DNA of 57,126 nucleotides from Victivallaceae bacterium (GTDB lineage: Bacteria > Verrucomicrobiota > Lentisphaeria > Victivallales > Victivallaceae): positions 1 to 57,126 of the forward strand of contig JAQUTL010000015.1 in the NCBI GenBank assembly GCA_028709805.1, written 5' to 3'. The translations under genes were made by a program, and so were the position numbers. How positions within the stretch are numbered: the stretch's first letter is position 1; each line of letters opens with the position of its first letter. Shown here piece by piece: positions 9,005 through 18,550 of this stretch. The notes beneath the pieces are model-generated. The model did not search any database. It was given only the letters and a program-made list of their open reading frames with translations, and was not told the origin of the DNA.

Positions 9005-11519
9005 ATTCCAGTACAATCTTGAAACGCTGAATTTTCCCAACGGCGCCAGACTCGCAGTGCTGCCGCTCGACGGACCCACCGTGGCGCTTCAGCTGGCGGT
9101 CGCCACCGGAAGCGTCTGCGAAGAGGAATACACCGGCTGCGGCTTGTCCCATTTTCTTGAGCACATGCTGTTTCAGGGAACCATGAATTACCCCGGAACC
9201 GCCGTCAGCGACGTTGTCAGCGACCTCGGAGGCGACAACAACGCCTTCACCGGATATTATCAGACCGTCTATCATATGACACTCCCCGCGGCGCACTGCC
9301 GGCGCGGACTGGACATTCTGGCCGACATGGCGATCAACCCGACTTTCCCGGAAGAGAAATTCGCATCGGAAAAAGAGGTGATCTGTCACGAGCGCGCCAT
9401 GCGTCAGGACCGCCCGGAAAACGTGCTGTTTGAGAATTTCTTTTCCACCGTTTTTCAGAACCATCCAGCCCGTTATCCGATCATCGGGTATCTGGATAAG
9501 ATACAGACGGTTACCCGCGAAATGATGATGGACTACTTCAACCGCCGCTACCGGCCGCATCTGTGTTTTTTCATCGTCGTCGGGCCGATAACCGCTGGCG
9601 GAATATACGAAGCACTGGCGCCGAAACTCGCAAACTGGGAACGCGGATCGCTGAAACCGCTGGTCTTGCCGACCGAGCCGGAGGCGCGCAACTTCCGCAC
9701 CTCGATCGGTTATTTTAACGACCCGGTGTCTCGACTGGCGGTCGGTTTCCGCATCCCCGGCGCCGGCGACCGGATCACTCCGGCGCTGGAAATGCTTTCC
9801 GGAATCGTTGCGGAAAGCGCAAGTTCAAGACTGGTTCGAGAACTTCACCGCGAACGTGAACTGGCGCTGGACGTCGGCGGGGCAATCTATCCGATGCCTG
9901 GCGACGGCGCGATGTACTTCTCCGCCGCCGCCACTCCGAAAAAATACGGCGCCATGCGCGAGGCGATGCTGAATACCATCGACGACGTATGCCGGAACGG
10001 CGTCACCGCCGCCGAACTGGAACGCGAGAAAAACCAGCAAACCGCAATGACACTGCGCGAAATGCGTTCGCCGGAAGATATCGCCATGCAGATATCAGCC
10101 GCGATTTCAAAATACTCCATGCCGCTGTCGCCGGACACGCTGCTGCGAAGTTATCAGGAAGTAACGCTGGACGATGTCAATTCGGCGGCGGCTGAATTCC
10201 TGCGCCGCGAATGTTTATGCGCGGTCGATCTCCTGAGCGGCCGCGCAATGAAACGGACAACGCGCAAATCCGGCAATGAGTCCGCCGCGCCGCAGGTATG
10301 CGACACCGGAAAACTGCGCGCCGTCACCGCACCATCGCCGCGGGTGCCGCTGACCGAACTGGCCATTCTGCTGCCGGGCGGCGCCGGGTTTGAAACGCGG
10401 AGCAACACCGGAATATCCCGCCTCCTGACCGAACTGTTCGCCTGCTCGACCGCCGACTTCAGGGACGAGGACGAACTTTCAGAGTTTTTAGACCTTTATG
10501 CGATTGAAAGCAGTTTTCACTGCGGGTTTGCCAGCGTGATGTGTCTGTTCAGCTGTCCGAGCGAATTTCAGGATAAAATGTTTTTCGCGGCGGAGTCAAT
10601 TCTGCTGCGTCCGCGCCTGACCAAGCGCATTTTCAACCGCGAACGGCAAAACCTGATCGAATATGTCAGCAGCAAAGCTCTCGACCCAATGCAGCGGGCA
10701 CTCGACGAATGTCGGCGTCTGCTTTACGGCGACACGCATCCGGGCGGCTTTCCGCGCCTCGGCGCACCGGAAAATCTCGAAAAAATCACCGTACAGGAAA
10801 TGACGGATTTTTACGCTTCGCTGTTCGATCCGCGCCGCGTGACAATCGGCCTCGGCGGACGCTTTGACGAAATCGCGGCGAAAAAGTTTTTCAACGCCTT
10901 GGCGTCCGGTGCGAAGTGGAACGACAAAGGGATTGCCGATCCGCCGCCGCCGCACTTCACCGCCACCCTGCGCCATTCGGATATAATTCTGCCGCGCAGT
11001 CAGTCGGCCGCGGCATGCGCCCTGCCCTGCTGCAGCAACTTTTCAGAAGACCGCATTGTCTTCGATCTGCTGCAGCAGGCGGAGAACGGCCTCGGCTCTC
11101 ATCTGTTCAAAACCGTGCGCGAATACAATTCGCTGGCTTATTCGACCGGCGCATTGTCCTATCGCAACTTTTATGACGGCTGCTTTATTCTGTACGCCAT
11201 GACCTCGCCGGCCCGCCGCGGCGAAGCGCTGAAACTGCTGTTGGCCGAAAGCCGTAGACTGGGAACCGACGGGCTGAGCAACGCGGAATTCGAGGCGGCG
11301 AGGTCTTCCGCCATTACCGAGTGCGCCGAGGAAAACGCCGCCGCCGACACCCGTGTCCGCAACACGGTGCTCGACCGCTATTACAATCAACCGCTGCTGA
11401 CCGCCGAAGAGCAGATCGCAAAATATCGCGCGCTTCGTTGCTCCGACGTAAACGCGGTGCTGAAAAAATATTTTTCCACAACTCCTCCGGTCACGGTATT
11501 TGCCGGACCGGAAGCATAA
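8997..11519 (+). CDS. M16 family zinc peptidase, two-domain (pitrilysin/insulinase type)
   Basis: The product of about 840 residues has an active N-terminal M16 half with the inverted zinc motif HFLEH in LSHFLEHMLFQGT (near residue 45) and the downstream EKEVICHE glutamate, followed by a second half lacking the motif, as is normal for these clam-shell peptidases. No signal peptide is evident. The frame is open from 8907, but that part overlaps the previous gene in another frame and is basic and unlike the family. A TTG at 8997 with GGAG 10 bases upstream gives the expected start (LTEFQYNLETLNFPNGARLAVL). The HFLEH context and the family's preference for peptides suggest peptide degradation or processing. 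Confidence 0.85.
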   Translation: MTEFQYNLETLNFPNGARLAVLPLDGPTVALQLAVATGSVCEEEYTGCGLSHFLEHMLFQGTMNYPGTAVSDVVSDLGGDNNAFTGYYQTVYHMTLPAAHCRRGLDILADMAINPTFPEEKFASEKEVICHERAMRQDRPENVLFENFFSTVFQNHPARYPIIGYLDKIQTVTREMMMDYFNRRYRPHLCFFIVVGPITAGGIYEALAPKLANWERGSLKPLVLPTEPEARNFRTSIGYFNDPVSRLAVGFRIPGAGDRITPALEMLSGIVAESASSRLVRELHRERELALDVGGAIYPMPGDGAMYFSAAATPKKYGAMREAMLNTIDDVCRNGVTAAELEREKNQQTAMTLREMRSPEDIAMQISAAISKYSMPLSPDTLLRSYQEVTLDDVNSAAAEFLRRECLCAVDLLSGRAMKRTTRKSGNESAAPQVCDTGKLRAVTAPSPRVPLTELAILLPGGAGFETRSNTGISRLLTELFACSTADFRDEDELSEFLDLYAIESSFHCGFASVMCLFSCPSEFQDKMFFAAESILLRPRLTKRIFNRERQNLIEYVSSKALDPMQRALDECRRLLYGDTHPGGFPRLGAPENLEKITVQEMTDFYASLFDPRRVTIGLGGRFDEIAAKKFFNALASGAKWNDKGIADPPPPHFTATLRHSDIILPRSQSAAACALPCCSNFSEDRIVFDLLQQAENGLGSHLFKTVREYNSLAYSTGALSYRNFYDGCFILYAMTSPARRGEALKLLLAESRRLGTDGLSNAEFEAARSSAITECAEENAAADTRVRNTVLDRYYNQPLLTAEEQIAKYRALRCSDVNAVLKKYFSTTPPVTVFAGPEA

Positions 11520-11553
11520 TTGCAATGAACCACAACCATATCGGAGGTATTTG

Positions 11554-11826
11554 ATGAAAAAGCTTTTGATCGCCGCCGGAGCGTTCGGCCAGTTCGCAAT
11601 GTTCGCACAGGAGGCCGGCGGAGCAAAAATTATCGGATCGGCACCGTGGTACAGCGTGTTATGGCAGCTGCTGATCCTCGAATGGCAGAAATGCTGTCTG
11701 GCGGCGGCGCTGGTGGCGCTGGTCATCGTTTTTTTCAGTCTTAACGCCAAGAAGAAGGCTAAAGCCGCCGCTGCGGAAAAAGCGGCGGAAACCCCCGATG
11801 ACAATGGCGGGGACAAACAGGCATAG
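11554..11826 (+). CDS. Small membrane protein with single transmembrane helix
   Basis: The 90-residue protein begins with a signal-like or first hydrophobic stretch (KKLLIAAGAFGQFAMFAQEAGG), has one clear membrane helix (CCLAAALVALVIVFFSLNA), then a run of K/A-rich residues and an acidic, hydrophilic tail. GGAGG lies 6 bases before ATG 11554, a very strong ribosome binding site. It follows the M16 peptidase by 34 bases and ends before a bidirectional terminator. I do not recognise it. Confidence 0.7.
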   Translation: MKKLLIAAGAFGQFAMFAQEAGGAKIIGSAPWYSVLWQLLILEWQKCCLAAALVALVIVFFSLNAKKKAKAAAAEKAAETPDDNGGDKQA

Positions 11827-11900
11827 AGGCAAACAAGCGGAACGTCCGACAAATGCACGCTGCCGGATATTCACGATGGCAACACCAAAACAACCCCATA

Positions 11901-11936
11901 AAAAAGGCTTTCGGGAAAATTCCCGAAAGCCTTTTT
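11901..11936. terminator. Bidirectional intrinsic terminator
   Basis: A perfect hairpin, AAAAAGGCTTTCGGGA / TCCCGAAAGCCTTTTT, with A and T runs on both sides, separates the converging small membrane protein gene and pseudopilin gene. Confidence 0.93.
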
Positions 11937-11975
11937 CTTTGACCGGTCCCGGTAGTTCGGAACCCGGAACGCACA

Positions 11976-12842
11976 TCAATCATTGAAAGATTTGTACATG
12001 TTGTTCGCGTTATATATATCAGAGTTGTTATCGTACTGGGTGCCGTAGAAGTTGGCCAAAATCTGCGCATGCTTGCTTTCCGTCGTCGTTTTATTCAACC
12101 CTTCGGTGACAAAAACGATCAACTCGTCGCGCGACATCGGGCTGACATGGCCGTCCATATACCCGATATTGGTGGTGCTTCCCGGATGACGGCACATGAA
12201 CGCCAGCGGCGAAACATTGCCCGGATCGGAGGCTTCCGACCTCGTATAAAGATCCGTCAGCGTCACCGCCACCGGATTGCTGTTGTTGCTCTGCTTCATG
12301 ACCTCGTCCAGCACTTTCGGACTTTCAAACAGGATGGCCAGATTGGACGGCGATTTGAAAGTGGAAAGATTGACTTTGGCGGAGGTACGCTCGGAATAGA
12401 CGCTCGATCCGGATTTCACCGGCTGCGCCAGATAATAGTTGATCGCATAGCTGGAGCGGTTATACTCCTCACCGCAGGAATCGGATGGGCAGTAGAACGC
12501 CTTGCTCAGCGTCAGCTGTGAGTCTTTGAGTTCGGACACCGACTCGCCCTGCGGCATTTCTCCGGACGCCGTCAACTCCTCCATCCACGTCCGCTTGGTG
12601 TCATCGGTGCTGGCTTGGTTCTTATTGGCATAATCGGCGTAATCAACCGGGAGACGGTTCTTGTTCTTCGGTTGCTGGGAATAGCTCATCAGCGCCTTCG
12701 TCACCGATCCCATATTGCTGATGCACTGGGTGGCCTGCGCTCTCTGCCGTGCCGCGCCGACGGTCGGCAATAGAATGCCGGCCAGAATGCCGATGATCGC
12801 GATCACGACCAGCAGTTCCACCAACGTAAATCTTTTCATCAT
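11976..12842 (-). CDS. Type II secretion-like pseudopilin with H-X-DG C-terminal motif
   Basis: The 288-residue protein begins with a prepilin peptidase site followed by the methylation phenylalanine and hydrophobic helix (KRFTLVELLVVIAIIGILAG). The C-terminal part holds HPGSTTNIGYMDGHV, the DUF1559/H-X9-DG signature, here with ten rather than nine residues between H and DG. Such proteins are very abundant in PVC genomes, often many copies per genome, and are thought to be secretion-system pseudopilins or surface proteins. ATG 12842 or ATG 12839 could be the start; GGGAG precedes both. The gene stands alone with a good promoter. Confidence 0.9.
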   Translation of the reverse strand: MMKRFTLVELLVVIAIIGILAGILLPTVGAARQRAQATQCISNMGSVTKALMSYSQQPKNKNRLPVDYADYANKNQASTDDTKRTWMEELTASGEMPQGESVSELKDSQLTLSKAFYCPSDSCGEEYNRSSYAINYYLAQPVKSGSSVYSERTSAKVNLSTFKSPSNLAILFESPKVLDEVMKQSNNSNPVAVTLTDLYTRSEASDPGNVSPLAFMCRHPGSTTNIGYMDGHVSPMSRDELIVFVTEGLNKTTTESKHAQILANFYGTQYDNNSDIYNANNMYKSFND

Positions 12843-12898
12843 CCACTCCCTGTTTACTTATTTACTTATCTATTATGGTTTGCTTTGATTCCTTCTAT

Positions 12899-12927
12899 AT
12901 TTTACCTTTGTTTCGCAGTAAAGTCAA
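12899..12927 (-). promoter_or_regulatory. Candidate promoter of the pseudopilin gene
   Basis: On the minus strand TTGACT and TAAAAT with a 17-base spacer, leaving an A-rich untranslated leader of about 45 bases. Confidence 0.55.
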
Positions 12928-12957
12928 TAGCTGAAGCCGGTTTTTTTCGTTTTTAGT

Positions 12958-12986
12958 TTGCATAAGCGTGCCGGAAGTGCTATTTT
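12958..12986 (+). promoter_or_regulatory. Candidate promoter of the lipoprotein gene
   Basis: TTGCAT and TATTTT with a 17-base spacer, ending about 25 bases before the start at 13012. This placement rules out the upstream in-frame start at 12958. Confidence 0.4.
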
Positions 12987-13011
12987 ACTTCAAAACATGG
13001 AGTTGCCGAAG

Positions 13012-13551
13012 ATGAATAAAATTTTCCCGCTTTTTATCGCAGCCGTCCTGCTGCTCGCCGGCTGCGGCGATCCGGCCGGCAAAGTTGCGACGGAATCCGG
13101 AACCGCCCCCGCAATCCCGACGGCGCCTCGTCCGGAAAACAGCATGCTGGCGGTAACGCAGGTGGGGCAATGCGACTTTCTCTCGGGAATGCCGGCGATG
13201 ATAACCGTGTCGGTCCGCAATGTGGGCGATGGCAATATCGACCTGCCGAAATGGTTTGTGCGCGACGCCGACAATGTGATCTTTCATTACATAAAATGTG
13301 ATGAAAACGGCAATGTGCCGCCGGACGCCAAGCCGTCGGACTGGACGGTGCAGACGCCGGTAATCAAAGACCCGGTCTATTATCCGCTTACGCTGATGCC
13401 GGGAAACAGTGTCCTCCTGAGGGCCGAACTTGTGTTTGTCTCCGGGCTGCCGCCGGAATCACCGACAGCAAAATACGCCGTCATCGCCGAATTGAACCAG
13501 TCGCAGGTAAAACTGGCGAGTCCGCCGGTGATCATTACCGTATTTCAATAA
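13012..13551 (+). CDS. Predicted lipoprotein of unknown function
   Basis: The 179-residue protein has a short signal peptide with a lipobox (LLLAGC, cysteine at about residue 17), a proline/threonine-rich linker, then a beta-rich domain with VSVRNVGDGNIDLP and YPLTLMPGNSVLLRAELVF, which reads like an immunoglobulin-like or CARDB-type fold. That fold assignment is inference. GGAG lies 10 bases before ATG 13012. It is transcribed divergently from the pseudopilin gene. Confidence 0.75.
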   Translation: MNKIFPLFIAAVLLLAGCGDPAGKVATESGTAPAIPTAPRPENSMLAVTQVGQCDFLSGMPAMITVSVRNVGDGNIDLPKWFVRDADNVIFHYIKCDENGNVPPDAKPSDWTVQTPVIKDPVYYPLTLMPGNSVLLRAELVFVSGLPPESPTAKYAVIAELNQSQVKLASPPVIITVFQ

Positions 13552-13568
13552 ACAACGGCAGAAACCAC

Positions 13569-13611
13569 AGCGCCGTTTCCGGTCTTCCGAGTTGAAAACC
13601 GGCGCTTTTGT
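13569..13611 (+). terminator. Possible imperfect terminator after the lipoprotein gene
   Basis: AGCGCC near 13569 can pair with GGCGCT near 13601, extended imperfectly by TTTCC/GAAAA, and a short T run follows. The right arm overlaps the predicted folD promoter, so this is only a candidate. Confidence 0.35.
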
Positions 13612-13619
13612 GCTATATT
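13592..13619 (+). promoter_or_regulatory. Candidate promoter of folD
   Basis: TTGAAA and TATATT with a 16-base spacer; TG precedes the -10 hexamer as in extended -10 promoters. It lies 27 bases before the folD start. Confidence 0.6.
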
Positions 13620-13645
13620 AGACAAACTGAAAGCGAGGTAACGAA

Positions 13646-14533
13646 ATGACTGTAATCATCGATGGACTCAAAGTCAGCGCCGATATCAACGCCGCCAGCG
13701 CCGCCAGCGTTGAACGCATGCGCAACGAATATGGCCGGGTTCCCGGGCTCGCGGTGATTCTGGTTGGAGACGACCCCGCTTCCCAGGTCTACGTCAACAG
13801 CAAGGACCGGAAATGCCGCGAACTCGGCATTCACTCCGAAAAATATGTATTGGATAAGAACGCCTCAATGGCCGAACTGCTTAGATTGATCGACCGGCTC
13901 AACAACGATCCGAATATTCACGGCATTCTGGTGCAGTCGCCGCCGCCGCCGCAAATCGATGAGGAAAAAGTGGTGGCCGCGATCGTGCCGGAAAAAGACG
14001 TTGACTGCTTCCACCCCGTAAACGTCGGAAAAATGCTGCTCGGCCGGCGCGACGGTTTTTTCCCCTGTACGCCGTACGGCGTCATGCTGCTATTGGACGC
14101 CTGCAATATTGATCCCTCCGGCAAACACGCCGTCATCGTCGGGCGCTCGAACATCGTCGGCAAACCGCTGATGGCCATGCTGGTGCAAAAGGAGAAAGGG
14201 GCAAATGCCACCGTCACCTGCGTGCATTCCGCCACCGCCAACCTGCCGGAAATCACCCGTCAGGCCGACATTCTCGTGGCCGCGATCGGCAAACCGCGTT
14301 TCATAACCGCCGACATGGTCAAAACGGGGGTGACGATAATCGACGTCGGCATAAACCGGATTCCCGACGCCACGAAAAAATCCGGATTCCGACTGGTCGG
14401 CGACGTGGATTTCGATGCGGTATCACCGAAATGCGCCGCCATTACGCCGGTTCCCGGCGGCGTCGGCCCCATGACCATCGCGGTGCTCATGCAAAACACA
14501 GTGAAAAGCGCCGAAAAGGCATTCAAAAGATAA
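13646..14533 (+). CDS. folD: Bifunctional methylene-THF dehydrogenase / methenyl-THF cyclohydrolase
   Basis: The 295-residue enzyme interconverts 5,10-methylene-THF and 10-formyl-THF using NADP. The folate site contains [14 protein letters not shown] with the catalytic lysine (YxxxK), then [11 protein letters not shown]. The nucleotide site is [19 protein letters not shown], and the tail ends with [25 protein letters not shown] Shine-Dalgarno precedes ATG 13646. It supplies one-carbon units used by PanB, ArnA (formyl donor) and purine synthesis. It heads a likely operon with the DUF1846 gene, 23 bases downstream. Confidence 0.97.
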   Translation: MTVIIDGLKVSADINAASAASVERMRNEYGRVPGLAVILVGDDPASQVYVNSKDRKCRELGIHSEKYVLDKNASMAELLRLIDRLNNDPNIHGILVQSPPPPQIDEEKVVAAIVPEKDVDCFHPVNVGKMLLGRRDGFFPCTPYGVMLLLDACNIDPSGKHAVIVGRSNIVGKPLMAMLVQKEKGANATVTCVHSATANLPEITRQADILVAAIGKPRFITADMVKTGVTIIDVGINRIPDATKKSGFRLVGDVDFDAVSPKCAAITPVPGGVGPMTIAVLMQNTVKSAEKAFKR

Positions 14534-14556
14534 GCAACAACGGTTTGGACTGAATA

Positions 14557-16074
14557 ATGAAAAGGATCGGATTCGACAGCGAAAAATATCTGCGTGAACA
14601 GTCGGCGGCAATTCTCGAACGCGCCAAACAGTTCGACAACAAACTTTACCTTGAATTCGGCGGAAAGCTGACTTACGACATGCACGCGGCGCGGGTTTTA
14701 CCCGGATTCGATCCCAACGTCAAGATCAAACTGCTGCAGCGGCTTCAGGACAAACTCGACATCGTGATCTGCATCTACGCCGGAGACATCGAACGCAAAA
14801 AAATCAGAGCAGACTTCGGCATATCCTACGACTCCGACACCCTGCGCATCATCGACGATCTCCATAACTGCGGACTGAACGTCACCGCGGTTGTCATCAC
14901 CCGTTACGAAAATCAGCCCACCGCCCGCGCGTTTATGAACAAACTGCGCCGCCGCAACATCCCGGTCTACACCCACCGGGCGATTCAGGGCTATCCGGCC
15001 GACGTGGAAACCATCATCAGCGATCAGGGCTACGGCGCCAATGATTATATCAAAACCGAAAAACCGATCGTGGTGGTCACCGGTCCCGGACCGAGCAGCG
15101 GAAAGATGGCCACCTGCCTCTCGCAGGTGTATCACGACTACAAGCGCGGCGTGGCCGCCGGATACGCCAAGTTTGAAACTTTTCCAATCTGGAATCTGCC
15201 GCTGGACCATCCGGTGAACGTCGCCTACGAGGCCGCCACCGCCGACATCGAGGATGTCAACATGGTCGATCCATTCCATCTGTCAAGCTACAACACCGTG
15301 GCGGTAAATTACAACCGCGACATCGACATTTTTCCGGTGGTACGCAAAATATGCTCGCGGATCATGAATCCGCAACAGCTGTACAAGTCGCCGACCGACA
15401 TGGGGGTAAACCGCGCCGGATTCGCAATTATCGACGATGCCGCCGTGCGCGAAGCCGCCACTCAGGAGATTGTCCGCCGCTATTTCCGCTACCGCTGTGA
15501 ATACGCCATGGGAATGACCGAGCTGAAAACCGTCGAACGCATTCAGGTATTGATGGAAAAACTCGGCGTGGATGCTTCGGCCAGAAACGTGGTGGCTCCG
15601 GCGCTCGCCGCCGCGAAAAGCGCCCGGGAGACGCCCGGAAAGGGCAATGACGACTTTTTCTGCGCCGCCGCGCTCGAACTGCCGGACGGACGGATCGTAA
15701 CCGGAAAAAATTCTCCGCTCATGCATGCCGGAAGCAGCTGCATTTTGAACGCCATAAAAGTAATGGCAAAACTGCCGGACGAACTCATGCTGATTGCGCC
15801 GGAGATAATCGACTCGGTCGGCGCGGTAAAACGGGACGTGCTGAAGTTGCGCCGCTGGAGTCTCGACCTCGGTGAAATGCTGATTGCCTTGAGCATCAGC
15901 ATGGCGTACAACCCGGCGGCGAAACTGGCGGTCAAGCAGTTGGGCAAACTGAACAACTGCGAAATGCATCTCTCGCATCTGCCGACTCCGGGCGACGAGG
16001 CCGGGTTGCGCAAGCTCGGAATAAACCTTACCAGCGAGCCGGTGTTCGCCAGTCGCGATCTGTTTGTTGACTGA
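14557..16074 (+). CDS. DUF1846 (UPF0371) family protein
   Basis: The 505-residue protein follows the DUF1846 family from its start (IGFDSEKYLREQSAAILER) through YLEFGGKLTYDMHAARVLPGF, the phosphate-loop-like VVVTGPGPSSGKMATCLSQ near residue 170, and the C-terminal HLSHLPTPGDEAGLRKLG. Structures of the family exist but no reaction is established. The GPGPSSGKMATCL loop suggests nucleotide or phosphate binding; that is inference. The gene lies 23 bases after folD and 38 before the alpha-galactosidase. Confidence 0.88.
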   Translation: MKRIGFDSEKYLREQSAAILERAKQFDNKLYLEFGGKLTYDMHAARVLPGFDPNVKIKLLQRLQDKLDIVICIYAGDIERKKIRADFGISYDSDTLRIIDDLHNCGLNVTAVVITRYENQPTARAFMNKLRRRNIPVYTHRAIQGYPADVETIISDQGYGANDYIKTEKPIVVVTGPGPSSGKMATCLSQVYHDYKRGVAAGYAKFETFPIWNLPLDHPVNVAYEAATADIEDVNMVDPFHLSSYNTVAVNYNRDIDIFPVVRKICSRIMNPQQLYKSPTDMGVNRAGFAIIDDAAVREAATQEIVRRYFRYRCEYAMGMTELKTVERIQVLMEKLGVDASARNVVAPALAAAKSARETPGKGNDDFFCAAALELPDGRIVTGKNSPLMHAGSSCILNAIKVMAKLPDELMLIAPEIIDSVGAVKRDVLKLRRWSLDLGEMLIALSISMAYNPAAKLAVKQLGKLNNCEMHLSHLPTPGDEAGLRKLGINLTSEPVFASRDLFVD

Positions 16075-16112
16075 GCAAAACACCGGCAATCTGGAAAGGA
16101 AGTGAGAACAGG

Positions 16113-18116
16113 ATGAATGTCCGTACTTTACGGCGGTGGGCCGCCGCAACTGCGGCGCTGTGTTGCGGATTGCCCGCAGCCGGAATAGTTCTGCCGATCT
16201 CGTTTGAACTTGACGGCGTCGGCGTTTCCGGCATTCCGGACACCTGGACGCCGCAAAAATTCATTGCAAAATCCACCGGAGCAGTGACAACGGAGACCGT
16301 GCGCGGGGCCGACCCCGACTCCGGGGTGGAAATCGTTTTTGAACGCACCGCATACCGCGATTTTCCGGTTGAAGAGTGGCTGTACACCATCGGCAACCCG
16401 ACGCAGCACAATTCACCGGTGCTGACAAACGTTATGGCCGCCGACATAAGATTCGACTTCGACGCGCCGCCGCTGTTATGGCATGCCACCGGTGAACATG
16501 ACGACCCGGCGGTCAACTATTCGTTTGTCAGAGAGACGCTGCCGGCCGGCCGGATTTTTCATTTTGAAGACTCCGGCGGCTACTCCACCTGGCGCGCATT
16601 TCCTTATTTTCGGCTTGCCGGCAACCAAAACTGCCTGACCGTCGCCGTGGGCTGGACCGGCAGCTGGACCGCCGATTTTTCATTTGACGGCACCGCCGTC
16701 CGATTTGCCGCCGGACAGCGCGGCGTGCGGTGTTTTCTAAAGCCTGGCGAGTCGTTCCGCACGCCGCGGATCACTGTCCTGCGCGCCGGCGACGAACCTT
16801 CCGGCGTGAAAATATGGCGCGACTGGTTCCGCAGATACATTCTTCCCAAAGAGACGGACGGTTCGCCGCTGCGCCCGCGGCTGGCCGGCGACGGCGGTGG
16901 AAACGGACCGCTGTATGTCAACGAAACAGCACAGTCGCTGCTGGAATGTCTGCGCCGCGGCCGCGAGGCCGGCTTCAAATTCGACGCCTGGTGGATCGAC
17001 GCCGGCTGGTATACCACCGCCCAAGACAAAGCCTCCGGCATGGCGCTGGAAGATGTCTGGTACATTGTCGGAGACTGGACGGCCGACCCGACGCGTTTTC
17101 CGCAAAAACTGCGTCCGCTGGCCGACGAATTGGCAAAGGACGGCACCGAACTGGTGCTTTGGTATGAGCCGGAGCGTGTCCATACGCGGTCGCCGCAATA
17201 CGACAAGGTCAGGTCGATGCTGGCGCCGTCACCCGTGGACGGCGTAAATCGCTACGACCTGTCCCGCGCCGACGTTCTCGACTATCTTGAACGCACCGTC
17301 GCCGCCTCGCTGCGCGACAATGGCGCAACGGTTTACCGGCAGGACTCCAACGGCCCGTCGCCCGCCAACTTCTGGCATGAACTCGATGCCGCCCAAGGGG
17401 AGAACCGGGAGGGAATAACCGAAAACCTCCACATCCGCAACATGTTTGAGTTCTGGAAGTTTCTCCGTGAAAACGCCGGGATAAAATGGATCGACAACTG
17501 CGCGTCCGGCGGCCGCCGGAACGATCTCGAAACCCTGCGGAACGGCGCCGTTCCGCTCCATTACAGCGACGTCGGGTATTACTCTTTTATCGACAAACAG
17601 CGCTGCCATCACATGCTTCGAGAATGGTTCATCTACTATAAAAACATCTACCAGCACGACTGCACCGGCGGCAAACCGGACAACTACAAAACCGTCATCG
17701 ACCTTGCGCCGTTCACCACGCTGGCAATGACCGCTGCCTGGCCGACGGAGTGGAGCGCCGAACATAAATATGTCAGCGACTGGAACGCGGCGAAACCCTA
17801 TCTGGTGAACGGCGACTACCACTTGTTGAGCGGCGAACGCTTCGCCGCCGACAGCTGGACGGTTTCACAGTTCTCCGCCGCCGACGGCTCCGGCGGCGTG
17901 GTGACGGCGGTGCGCAATCCGGACAGCAAAGAGGAAAAGTTTCGCGTCCGCCCGCAGGGATTGAATCCGGATGGCGATTATATCGTCGGCAATCTGGAGA
18001 CCGGAGCATCATTCCCCGCTTCCGGACGTGAGTTGAGCGAGAACGGTTTCGAGCTGCCGCTGGCCGCCGGAACCGGAGCAATCATCGAAATCAAGACCGC
18101 CGCGAGCCGTCAATGA
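16113..18116 (+). CDS. Exported GH36-type alpha-galactosidase
   Basis: The 667-residue protein has an N-terminal signal sequence (RTLRRWAAATAALCCGLPAAGI), an N-terminal beta-sandwich, and a TIM-barrel catalytic domain. Barrel motifs are FKFDAWWIDAGWY near residue 290, LVLWYEPERVH, VYRQDSN (the likely nucleophile aspartate), WIDNCASGGRRNDLE, and HYSDVGYYS (candidate acid/base aspartate). These fit clan GH-D, family 36, which cleaves terminal alpha-1,6-galactose from raffinose-type sugars and galactomannan. The product would act in the periplasm or outside. It overlaps the convergent rlmH gene by 7 bases at its 3' end. Confidence 0.87.
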   Translation: MNVRTLRRWAAATAALCCGLPAAGIVLPISFELDGVGVSGIPDTWTPQKFIAKSTGAVTTETVRGADPDSGVEIVFERTAYRDFPVEEWLYTIGNPTQHNSPVLTNVMAADIRFDFDAPPLLWHATGEHDDPAVNYSFVRETLPAGRIFHFEDSGGYSTWRAFPYFRLAGNQNCLTVAVGWTGSWTADFSFDGTAVRFAAGQRGVRCFLKPGESFRTPRITVLRAGDEPSGVKIWRDWFRRYILPKETDGSPLRPRLAGDGGGNGPLYVNETAQSLLECLRRGREAGFKFDAWWIDAGWYTTAQDKASGMALEDVWYIVGDWTADPTRFPQKLRPLADELAKDGTELVLWYEPERVHTRSPQYDKVRSMLAPSPVDGVNRYDLSRADVLDYLERTVAASLRDNGATVYRQDSNGPSPANFWHELDAAQGENREGITENLHIRNMFEFWKFLRENAGIKWIDNCASGGRRNDLETLRNGAVPLHYSDVGYYSFIDKQRCHHMLREWFIYYKNIYQHDCTGGKPDNYKTVIDLAPFTTLAMTAAWPTEWSAEHKYVSDWNAAKPYLVNGDYHLLSGERFAADSWTVSQFSAADGSGGVVTAVRNPDSKEEKFRVRPQGLNPDGDYIVGNLETGASFPASGRELSENGFELPLAAGTGAIIEIKTAASRQ

Positions 18117-18550
18117 TGGTATCCGCTGCCGTTGAGAATGGTTCCGGCGCGATACAGCTGTTCAAGCAGAATAAGACGGGCGAACTCGTGAGTGAACGTC
18201 ATTTTTGACAGCGAAAACAGCATTGTCGCCTCGCGCTTGATCTCCGGCGACAATCCGTACGGTCCGCCGATTATCAGCGTTATCCGGCGGTCGGCCGCGC
18301 CGAGCATGGCGGCGAATCCGGCGGAAGATGACTCGCGTCCCTCCTCACCCATTGCCAGCACCAGTTCACGCGAAGCGTCAAAATTTTTTCGGATCCGCAC
18401 TGCCTCGTCTTCCGGCGTGGAGTCCTTCAACTCCACCATCTCCACCTTGGCGTAGGAATTCAGCCGTTTAAGATATTCGGAGCACTTATCCGCCAGCGCC
18501 CGGTCTTTCATCTTCCCGACCACAATCAGCTTAAGCAGCAGCGTTTTCAT
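18110..18550 (-). CDS. rlmH: 23S rRNA (pseudouridine1915-N3)-methyltransferase RlmH
   Basis: The 146-residue SPOUT methyltransferase modifies helix 69 of 23S rRNA. It shows the family's LTLIIGGPYGLSPE-type SAM knot (here ITLIIGGPYGLSPEIK) and the C-terminal MTFTHEFARLILLEQLYRAGTI block ending in YHH. Length is normal (about 155). Its ATG overlaps the mnmA stop as ATGA, so it is the last gene of the arn-mnmA operon. Confidence 0.96.
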   Translation of the reverse strand: MKTLLLKLIVVGKMKDRALADKCSEYLKRLNSYAKVEMVELKDSTPEDEAVRIRKNFDASRELVLAMGEEGRESSSAGFAAMLGAADRRITLIIGGPYGLSPEIKREATMLFSLSKMTFTHEFARLILLEQLYRAGTILNGSGYHH

